Part shown: positions 41,595 to 64,000 of the stretch, in pieces
Layout of the letters: each line of letters opens with the position of its first letter
Numbering within the stretch: the first letter of the stretch is position 1
Source: Mesostigma viride
Lineage: Eukaryota > Streptophyta > Mesostigmatophyceae > Mesostigmatales > Mesostigmataceae
NCBI GenBank assembly: GCA_009746045.1
Contig: RPFO01000167.1
Coordinates: 2,066,652 to 2,130,651, forward strand
Direction of reading: 5' to 3'
DNA: 64,000 bases
Notes under the pieces: generated by a model
Seen by the model: only the letters and a program-made list of their open reading frames with translations
Told to the model about the DNA's origin: nothing
Database searches by the model: none
Position numbers and translations under genes: made by a program

Positions 41595-42848
41595 TTATAT
41601 ACAGTGTCGTCATCAAGGGTGAAGAGAGTCTTCTCGAGCCGCTTGCGGCGTCTGAGAAAAGAAATCTTGTCCGCCGGGGTCTTAAAGGTGAGAAGGAGCG
41701 GGGGCGGCCCTGCCTTACCCCGCGCGCGGGGAAGGCGGTGGGCAACCAGCTCGATCTCACCAGTAAGGCCCATGCGATCAAGGATTTCAAAAGCTCTCTC
41801 AAAAGCGCGCGCAAGCTTTTCGGAATTCTCACCTTCCTCCATCTTGAGGTTCTTGACAATGACGTTGAGGCTACGCTTGGCGAGCTCGGCCTCCTCGCGG
41901 AGGTCAAGCGTCTGCCGTTGGAGCTGGGCTGCGACGGCGGAGGTGGTGGAGGTGGTGTGTTGCTTAAGCATGTCCGCCCAGGTGGTGATGGGAGGAGCAT
42001 CGCCGGCCAGGCCAGCCGGGGCTGGCTTGGCGGCAATGTCCTTCACCGCCTGGGCGGTGAGGCCTGCGTTGTTCTGCAGAACCTCGATAGCAATGGCGTT
42101 GTCCTTAAGACGCTGGTCGATGTTGCGGAGCTGGGCGGTGATGGAGTCGGTGGAGGCGGAGGGGGGGGGGGGGGGAGGCGAGGAGGGCGGCGGTGGCGGT
42201 GGGGATGGTGGGGAGCTCAGCAGCCAGCGTGCCGCCAATTGCCGCCACATCTGCAGCAATGGGCGTCACGTGCTGTGAGAGGGCGGCGTGGAGGTGGTGG
42301 ACGAAGGTGGATTCGGTGATGGGGGCGCGGTGCAGAAGGTCCTCGGCCGAGCGCTTAGTGAGGGTAAAGAGAGCTGCGAGCTGAAGGCGGGGGCGAGACC
42401 AGCCGGCCAGGTTGGTCGACGAGTCTGAGACGCGGTGGGAATACCGGCCGTCAGCTCCGTTGCGGAAAAGCTGGGTGTGGAAATGGAGTTGCTGGCACAG
42501 GGCCAGCAGTGAGGCGTGTGACCCGTAAAACACGAGCTCCAGAGTATCTTGATGGGTGGCATGTCGAAAAAGGCAGGCCTGAACATTGGCGTCGCAGGTG
42601 GTAAAGAGCCTCTCGACGTCAAAATCTCGCTCAGACCAGCCAGGTTCGCCTGGGCGACTGCGCTTTGGGTCAGGCGATGCAGAGGGCGAGGAGAGCCCGG
42701 GAGGGTTCTGGGCGACCACCAGTGCGCGACTAGTGTCACCACTGCCTTCCGGCCCTGATGGCGAAGCTGCAGCCGGAGCTGCAGACGTATTTTCATTGCC
42801 TAATGCATTCGCCAGGCTGCGTTGCGTTGTTGTGCGTTTGCTCGTCAT
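41595..42848 (-). pseudogene. L1-type ORF1 of half-LINE copy E
   Basis: This is the best-preserved N-terminal half of the family. ATG 42848 starts MTSKRTTTQRSLANALGNEN and runs 240 codons in one frame to a G13 run near 42162-42174. There the frame shifts and continues (ASTDSITAQLRNIDQRL) through LQNNAGLTAQAVKD, the RRM-like RSLNVIVKNLKMEEGEN, HRLPRARGKAG and FLRRRKRLEKTLFTLDDD, where homology ends. Only the homopolymer run breaks the frame, so the shift might be a sequencing or slippage error. Confidence 0.75.
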
Positions 42849-43060
42849 AATAGCAATTTGCGTGTCATAAAAGCTGCCTGAGGCTGGTCACAATACGGCG
42901 TTACAGCTGTAACCGTTTATAGTAGCAGATGCGCCTAGAAAAGACGCATCGGTTGCAAGTGATCTGACGGAATTTGGGGCTCAGACGCGAATTAAAGTTC
43001 TGAGCTCCGCCGTCAGCCATGGCTACCTCGTGGCTCGTGGCTCGTGGCATGCAGACGCCA
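41595..43060 (-). mobile_element. ORF1-only retroelement (half-LINE), copy E, 3'-deleted
   Basis: On the minus strand the 5' UTR (CACGAGCCACGAGGTAGCCA near 43040) and ORF1 are well preserved, but the element stops inside the ORF1 C-terminal domain near 41608 and the 3' UTR and stem-loop are missing. The 5' UTR diverges from the other copies between about 42870 and 43000, so it may be a subfamily. No target duplication found. Confidence 0.65.
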
Positions 43061-43251
43061 TGCACCATATATAGTAGTACTTACCATTGACGCCATATCA
43101 CGATGAAGCTGCACGAGATGGAAGCCCGGCCATCGCTGCGTAGTTCTAGAACGCGAGGACACCTACTGCGACCGCCGCCAATGCAGAGTTGTCATGCGTA
43201 CGTCGTTTCACCCAGCCGCCAGGGGAGCCGGGAGACAGCAATTAACCTCTC

Positions 43252-43485
43252 TTGAGGTTGAGCTCAGGAGCATTGAGCTCCTTACCCAACTGGCATTGCA
43301 TCTTCCTCGCTGGCACGCTCTCCGCCAATACCGGGCCGCCCTTCGGCGCCGGCCCTTGGGCAGGCACGAGAAAGCAGGACCTGTTCAAGGTCCTGGTTCT
43401 CCCGGTGCTCACTTACGGCGCCGCCGAGACGTGGACCCTCACCGACGCACTCGAGAAGAAGCTTGGCGGCGCAGTCACCAATTAA
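43252..43485 (+). pseudogene. LINE ORF2 thumb-region fragment
   Basis: The frame reads RKQDLFKVLVLPVLTYGAAE and WTLTDALEKKLGG, matching the LFKVLVLTVLTYGAEAW segment of the LINE near 30845-30890. Only this short piece is left, followed immediately by a SINE copy. Confidence 0.65.
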
Positions 43486-43494
43486 CATGTTGTA

Positions 43495-43710
43495 AGATCC
43501 ATTTTCAGCGTAGGTTTTGCATGTGCACCCCTAGGATCCGGAGACGTCCGTCCTATAGTCAGCAAAATTGGTGCAAGAGGTCCCCAGCTCGATTCCGGCC
43601 TGGATTCATTTGCAGATCGCGTTTTTCCGCGTTTTCCGCGGACCGGCACTGAACGCAAATGGTTTTCACCTTTGCGGCGTGCCGAATCAGAATATACGCT
43701 TGGCTGATTT
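43495..43710 (+). mobile_element. tRNA-related SINE, 5'-truncated copy
   Basis: From GATCCGGAGACGTCCGTCC through the tRNA-like core (TATAGTCAGC, CAGCTCGATTCCGG) to GCGGCGTGCCGAATCAGAAT. It lacks the first ~90 bp present in the copy at 43830-44110, and its left junction carries unrelated sequence. Confidence 0.6.
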
Positions 43711-43829
43711 CGATAGTACCGGCTACGCCCCCTTCTCAAGAAGGTTCCAGCCGTGTTCAGCCCGTCTCACGGTTCGAGATTGAACTAGTCTCGAGTGCAG
43801 ACACGTGTGTAGTACTCCTACACACAGAT

Positions 43830-44110
43830 CTCGAATGATTTATCTAGTACCAAATCCGAAAGGCTTGCATCACTCCCCGGAAAGGAGAACTTTTGCGGAT
43901 GAATGTAGACCTGTGTCAGTTGGCGATGCCCTAGGATCCGGAGACGTCCGTCCTAGTATAGTCAGCAAAATTGGTGCGAGAGGTCCCCAGTTCGATTCCG
44001 GCCTGGATTCATTTGCAGATAGCGTTTTTCCGCGTTTTCCGCGGACCGGTCGGCACTGAACGCAAATGGTTTTCACCTTTGCGGCGTGCCAAATCAGAAT
44101 ATGCAGTACA
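43830..44110 (+). mobile_element. tRNA-related SINE, long copy
   Basis: Starts near GATTTATCTAGTACCAAATC and runs to GCGTGCCAAATCAGAATATG. It matches the reverse complement of 11187-11436 throughout. The core CCTAGTATAGTCAGC .. CCCAGTTCGATTCCGG resembles the D and T regions of a tRNA-Asp, but no acceptor stem pairs, so it is not a tRNA gene. Confidence 0.65.
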
Positions 44111-44189
44111 CATCCGTAGAGAAGATTTGCATTTCCAAGGGCATACCTGTCATCACTAGCTTAAGTTATGAAGGAGACAACCAGCGTAT

Positions 44190-44335
44190 AGATTGCAGCT
44201 ATAGCCGGGCACTTGGCTCGCACCAACCAGCTAGACACGTCGATCGCGGGGCCCAACGCGCAGGGCTGCGGCCCGCACACGGCCAGGTCGGCACCTTTTA
44301 CGTGGGATGGGCCCAGCGATCTGACAATTAAACCG
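44190..44335 (+). pseudogene. LINE ORF2 C-terminal fragment
   Basis: The DNA resembles 31055-31160 (CATTTGTAGGACACCTTGCT with CGCACCAGCCAGATCGACAC there; GGGCACTTGGCTCGCACCAA here). In frame it would read GHLARTNQLDTS against GHLARTSQIDTA. Both sides are rearranged. Confidence 0.5.
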
Positions 44336-44799
44336 GGCGCTGAGCCCGCACTTTCAAGGAGCAGCTAGTAGATGACATGGGCGACTTAGGCCTGTCCGTG
44401 ATATATGGAAAAAGATTCAGGACAATTAAGGCCATCTAGGCCCAGGTTGTAGCGGACAATGACCCGGCCAGCCGCAGTGGGGAACAAGCGCATCTCCCAC
44501 CATGGGAAGAACGCCCAGCGTGACCGCTAGGGCTCGTCACGTACTGCCTGCTACACGGCAGGTCCAAATTTCGGCTTGTTAGTTTTGGCATCAGGCCTGT
44601 AGAAATAGAACCGCGATAGGATAATTGTTTGTCCATCCATCCATTCACGATCCGGGTTAATACTCCGTGACTCCCCAACGGGAGCACGTGTTTTATTCAT
44701 CTCCCAACTGGACGTACCTCGATCGAAGGTGAAATAGCTATCTAGAGCTGCGTGGGCACCGCCTTCCCTATTCATGGGACAGGCGGCACCGGCCCCCAT

Positions 44800-45260
44800 C
44801 AGTCCTGCTTACCTTCAGCTCCATGGAGGATAAGCGTCTGTTCCTCTCTCGCCGCAAGAAGTTAATTGCACAAACTCCCCTGGACGCTGGATGACGACCT
44901 GGGCCCCCGCTAGCTCAGCAGCAGCAGTGCCGTGACCTGTGGCCGGAACACCTCCGCCCCGGCCAAACAAGACCCCAAGAAGCCCAAGGTTTTCGATGGA
45001 GAATAAGCAGAGCTCTGTTCCTCTCTCGCCGCAAGATATTGCACAACCTCCCCTGGACGCTGGATGATGACCTGATCCCTGCTCAGCAGCAGCAGCAGCG
45101 ACGTGTAATTACTTTAATTTCTAATTAATGAGATTAGCGGCCTGTACGGCCGGAATACCTCTGCCACAAGCAAGACGCCAAGAAGCCCAAGGTTTTCTGG
45201 AGGGGCGGGGACCTGATCAATGGTTAACAACCAGCTGTGGAAGCCCCCCGCGGGCTAGAC
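44800..45260 (+). pseudogene. Two tandem ORF1 C-terminal fragments of the second family
   Basis: The segment FLSRRKK followed by LDD-type and AQQQQ motifs occurs twice, at about 44825-44990 and 45010-45200, related to the ORF1 end at 25880-26060. The frame changes and an inserted TTAATTTCTAATTAATGAG show decay. The second piece ends GLIRWL/NQQLWKPPAG-like before the UTR. Confidence 0.55.
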
Positions 45261-45489
45261 TAGCCATAATCTAGCCACACCCATGTTTGGGTGATGCAAC
45301 CCGCAGTGGACACTCCTAGCCATACCATGTCCCATGCCTAGGGTGGAACGTAGCCATGCATGCCTATTAATTGCCTAACCAGTAGCCAACAGATATCCGC
45401 CAGCCTAGTTATTGTTACGTACGGTACGTAACAAACGGCCGGCGTTAGTTATGCCGTCAACAGCTAGTAGCTAGGCTGCATGGCGGATA

Positions 45490-45661
45490 TTCTGATCAGG
45501 CACTCCGCAAAGGTGAAAACCATTTGCGTTCAGTGCCGGGCCGCGGAAAACGCGGAAAAACGCGATCTGCAAATGAATCCGACCGTAATCGAACTGGGGA
45601 CCTCTCGCACCAACTTTCGCTGACTATAGGACGGACGTCTCCGGTTACCATGGCATCGCCA
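45490..45661 (-). mobile_element. tRNA-related SINE, 5'-truncated copy with target duplication
   Basis: Nearly identical to 11187-11360. It is flanked by GCGGATAT (about 45482-45489 and about 45667-45674), consistent with 5'-truncated retroposition on the minus strand. A short R2-family fragment follows at 45697-45752. Confidence 0.6.
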
Positions 45662-45944
45662 ACTTACGCGGATATATCTAGCTATCTTAGGTTAAGGAGA
45701 CAACCAGCGCAGGCCAGAAATCGGGAGAATCCGGACCATGGTAGCTATGCATGTGTCTCGCCTAGCATCGCCTGCAAGTATGCGCGCGCGTAGACCTCCA
45801 TAGTAATGCAATGCTCACACGGGTCATATTAATGCACCCACAGGGATGCCGGATCATTTCGACGGGTCCGATTGTGCAACCGGCCTGTGGCATGAGGGAC
45901 GGGGGTGGTCTCTGCCCCCTTCCCGCTGTGCACACTTAGGGATT

Positions 45945-46048
45945 AAAAGCACTCTGGTGCTCCGTGACTCCCCAACGGAGGCACGTGTTTTAATTAATTA
46001 ATTAATTTAATTAATTAATTTAATTAATTAATTAATTAGATTGTCTCC
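45945..46048 (+). mobile_element. LINE 3' tail remnant with (TTAA)n
   Basis: GGTGCTCCGTGACTCCCCAA, CGGAGGCACG forms a long hairpin and is followed by about 65 bp of TTAATTAATTAATT. Related tails occur at 15434-15492 (-) and 44655-44697 (+). Confidence 0.6.
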
Positions 46049-46123
46049 CCAGATAGGGCATGAAATAACGAGAAATAGGAGATCTACAATAGAAGATCCA
46101 TAGTAAAAATTTTCTATCAGCCA

Positions 46124-55836
<9,713 letters not shown>

Positions 55837-58165
55837 ATTGGAGGGCAGATGCGCACTAGCAGAAAGGCTGTGGTTACCGCAAGCCCATGGCGGCAGCCCT
55901 AATGACAATACAACCTCGCCAAAGCGAAATAATCAATTCCGGAAGCGCCTAGACGATAACCTCAGGCGAAAAAGCTGCTAAGTTAGTTTGCATCCTGTCC
56001 TTCCCATTCCTCCCAATCGCTTGCACTCCCAACCACTGAAAAGCTCATAGGAAACGCAGTTTGCGCTTTGCCTCCACGGATTCAAGCCAAGCAAGAAAGG
56101 CCAAATGCCCATGATTCAACTCCCCCGTCCATTTTGCTTGTTATTCGTGAATTTTCTGATTGTTCATGGCTTTGGTCGCCACATAACAAAACGTGCCGTG
56201 CCCCAAAAGCCTGAAGTGCACCATCACCTGACCTGCAATTCGAGGCAAACCAAATTTCGTGGCTGGTGCCAGCAATTGCTTATCGATGTTGACACTTTGA
56301 CACGTCTTGGCCCATTCTGTGGCAGCTGCGGGCAAAGCGGATACCATACAAGGTAGACATGGTAGCTCCCAGCCACGTTGAACACCAGGCCAGGCAGAGA
56401 CGGGCGCAGTAGCCCTGTGTGCAGTGTTAAACAACCCTCTGGAAAATATTGCACACCATACTGTACGGCACACTTGGGCCGGGGGCCACACGTTGGCTTG
56501 AGACTTGAGACCCGTGAACGCTGCCCACAGCATGGATGCATTGATGAGGTGTACAGTACTGTAGAGTTAGAACCAAAGCCTCAGGGTCCCATGTTACATC
56601 ATTTGCGTTTGGTTCCGGCCACTGGGGTAAAAGGTATGTATACCAGTATACGCTACGGTGTGTATGGCAGCAGTTAATGTGCATCCCACTCAGGCTACAC
56701 CAGTTCGAGTTCTCTGCTTGCAACAAAAACTTTACCGTTGCACTTTCCTCGTGCTGGGCAGTGGGCAGTGGGCACGGGCGCACAGGCTATGGCATTATAA
56801 ATTGTATGCGCGCCCTGCATCTGCTGGAATCCACAGAGTAAACGAATGCGATGAGAATGTATGGAAATTCCTTAAAATTCTTCGCCCTAATTCTCACATA
56901 GTGAATGTCGTTCGGGCTTAGCTCCTTGGGTAGCGCACCTCCTCTCGGCGGACGCAACACTGCGAGTAAGGGCACCTCAGGACTAAGCCTTGCGGGCGCG
57001 CCTCCAATTCCTGGCGTGAAAGCTCCCCCAAAAGACAGTGACGTAAGTCCCTCATGATCTCGTTGTGTGGCTCAGCATAGCATTGGTGTGCCATTGCATT
57101 AACTTACGCCAGAAGAGCCTGGTTGTGACATCTCGGCCAAATTAATTGATCAGTTCCGCGACCTAACCGGACGTTGCAAGGCGCTTGAGCAGTTACACAC
57201 ATATATATATATATGAGTAAATGTTATCATGCCACTTTTAAAACGTGTTCTATTATACAGATGCCGTTTGCACATTCAACTTGAAGAAATGCGGTGCTCG
57301 TGCTCGCGCTTGCTGTCGTGCTGCTGTTGTTTAGCTAATAATATCCACGGGCATTGGCATTGCTCAATCCCGTATAGCTTGCAATCTCAAAAATTCCTTC
57401 CATTTTGAAAAGTGGCGATGCACAAGCTGCTGTTCTGCCTGCAATTTTGATTTTAACAAGGAGATTACAGGGATCAGCTTTTATAGGGAGGGTACAGACT
57501 TCCCATCTGTCCTACTCCCTTGTGTTCAATTCAGATACAGAAATCAGGACATTTCATGTGACAGCCTTTCATTTTGACCAATCATCGCCATGCTTTGTAC
57601 AACGCCCTCGTGTATCATCGAAATAAGCCGTCGTTAGGGTCACCCCCCGCAATGCTGCATTGACATCCCCCAGTGCCTCCCAGAATGGATCCACATGGAC
57701 TCTTTCTACGTGACTGCCCGCTTGCCGGCCATCCTATTTGATCATGGAGGGGTCGCTCTATAGAGTAGAATAACCTGCGGATCGCCATGTGGTCTGTCCC
57801 AAAGTCCAGAAAAGCCATCCCACGCTAGTTGTGGCCACCATGTATGCAACTTTGCCGAACTCTAGTACTACTATGAATGTAACGTGGATGCGCATTGCAA
57901 CATAAATTACAAAGAGATGTGAGCACTGCAAGGGGCCAGTGTTTGCGAGGTTCACCCCCTCGCGTTTCTGCTTCTTAACTCTTAAGGGCCACCCCTCTGC
58001 TTCTGAACGGGCAATTTAATGGGTCAGATTCCTTAGTACTTGTCCGTGAATGATGGGAAGGGGATGGCCAAGTGAATGAGAGTGGCAGAGCCGCTGCTAG
58101 GGGGTCTCTGTGACAGGTGACTGCAGAGTTGTCCCTGTGAAGGGGGGATACTTTTGGGAGGACGT
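55837..58165. other. Intergenic between kinase (-) and gene 6 (+)
   Basis: About 2.3 kb of AT-richer DNA with no recognisable protein, RNA or transposon. It should hold the kinase promoter. An (AT)n run lies at 57203-57217. Confidence 0.5.
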
Positions 58166-58392
58166 TAACATGACATATTGGATAAGCTAACGTGACGTAT
58201 TGGTTAAGATATCATGACATATTGGATAAGTTAACGTGACGTATTGGTTAAGATATCATGACATATTGGATAAGTTAACGTGACGTATTGGTTAAGATAT
58301 CATGACATATTGGATAAGTTAACGTGACGTATTGGTTAAGATATCATGACATATTGGATAAGTTGACATGTTGGATTTGTTAACATGACAAA
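58166..58392. repeat. 44-bp minisatellite
   Basis: About five copies of a unit containing TGACATATTGGATAAGTTAA and CGTGACGTATTGGTTAAGAT. The unit itself looks like a duplicated half (GACATATTGGATAAG / GACGTATTGGTTAAG). It is followed by a GGATGGATGGGTGG-rich stretch to about 58540. Confidence 0.92.
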
Positions 58393-58554
58393 GTGGATAC
58401 ATGGGGCCGTGCGGATGGATGGGTGGATGGGTATGTGTGTGGATGAATGGGCGCTTGGCGCTTTTTGTATGTGTGGATGAATACGCGACGGATGGCCTGT
58501 GTGTGGATGGGCGAATGGGTGTGTGGATGGATGGGTGGCACGCCCACCGTGCAG

Positions 58555-63472
<4,918 letters not shown>

Positions 63473-64000
63473 GTGAGTGGTTGCTATATATAATAGTACT
63501 CATAGTAGTAATATAATATAGTAGTAATACTAGGTTTTACTACCTAATACCTATAATGCGTCGCTGATACACATAACATGACCAAATTATACAGCGAAGG
63601 GAGAAGCAAGTTGGACTGTTTTGAAGAGGAGGCTGTACTCATGCTCTGCCATGGTTGATGGAACATTGCATTTTTTTTTTAACGGTGATTTCTGAATGTA
63701 TGTGTTCTGCGATGACTTGCCTGTATTTCGTACCTTGTATTCCATCCCTGTATGTTGTGCCTTGCTGCGATAAATGGTCTGTTTTAGGGCCTTAGGATGG
63801 GCAAAATAGTGAACTTGGATCGCCACGGCCGCCACCTGCCCATAGCCTCCAGCTGCTTTTGCCAGGTTATGCCATGGACGGAGATTTGAACGGAGATATG
63901 TTCTTCATAATGAAATAATTAATGCCGTAATACCGCTGGCACCCTTCCATTTGTGATCCTGTCCCAACCACAGGATGAATCGGGCGATATCATATAACTT
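63473..64000. other. Last intron or 3' region of gene 6
   Basis: The GT donor follows at 63473 (GTGAGTGG). A TATATAATAGTA-rich stretch and a T-run at 63671-63680 follow. ACCACAG at 63968-63974 is a possible acceptor before DESGDII-stop, but the window ends two bases after the stop. Confidence 0.4.

Noticed and set aside
43915-44000. A tRNA-Asp gene
   Set aside because: D- and T-like segments are present but no acceptor or anticodon stem pairs, and the sequence recurs as part of a longer repeat; it is a SINE core.

Overview
This window is nuclear DNA of a photosynthetic eukaryote, most likely a green-lineage alga. The evidence is spliced genes with GT-AG introns, a gene for the chloroplast photosystem-assembly protein PAM68, a block of plant-type telomere repeat (CCCTAAA)n, and a very heavy load of LINE-like retroelements and microsatellites. 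It also encodes a class I HMG-CoA reductase. Core chlorophytes such as Chlamydomonas are known to lack the mevalonate pathway, so a streptophyte alga or an early-diverging or other algal lineage fits better. That placement is inference.

Six protein-coding genes can be supported. They are (1) the C-terminal part of a PH-domain protein, 1679-4878 (+); (2) PAM68, 16284-17275 (-); (3) HMG-CoA reductase, 18457-23698 (+), divergent from PAM68 across about 1.2 kb; (4) an intronless 586-residue leucine-rich-repeat protein, 39356-41116 (+); (5) a NAK/AAK1-type protein kinase in five exons, 46124-55836 (-); (6) a disordered, Ser/Lys-rich multi-exon protein, 58555-63472 (+), possibly FBF1-like. Reading frames join exactly across all the introns proposed for genes 1, 2, 3, 5 and 6. 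There is no sign of an operon or pathway cluster.

Much of the intergenic DNA is transposon debris that can be dissected by target-site duplications (TSDs). A LINE reverse-transcriptase ORF (24949-31393) is split by two later retroelement insertions, and one of these carries a TTAA-flanked piggyBac-like DNA element. A similar nest lies at 5289-9659. Five copies (A-E) of a retroelement of about 2.0 kb carry only an L1-type ORF1 and no ORF2. Two copies have clean 11-12 bp TSDs, and the family shares a 3' stem-loop with the ORF2 LINE, so it looks like a half-LINE parasite. A 4.94-kb Mutator-like element (122-bp inverted repeats, 9-bp TSD) at 32757-37696 contains about 2.07 kb of a perfect 8-bp repeat.

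The most unusual signal is in the introns. At many exon-intron borders the exon edge together with its splice site is repeated again, degenerately, at steps of roughly 80-120 bp inside the neighbouring intron. I call these splice-site echoes. They occur in four of the five spliced genes. In the HMG-CoA reductase gene one echo forms a complete in-frame 27-nt mini-exon. The introns of the kinase gene and of gene 6 are also filled with a different simple repeat each.
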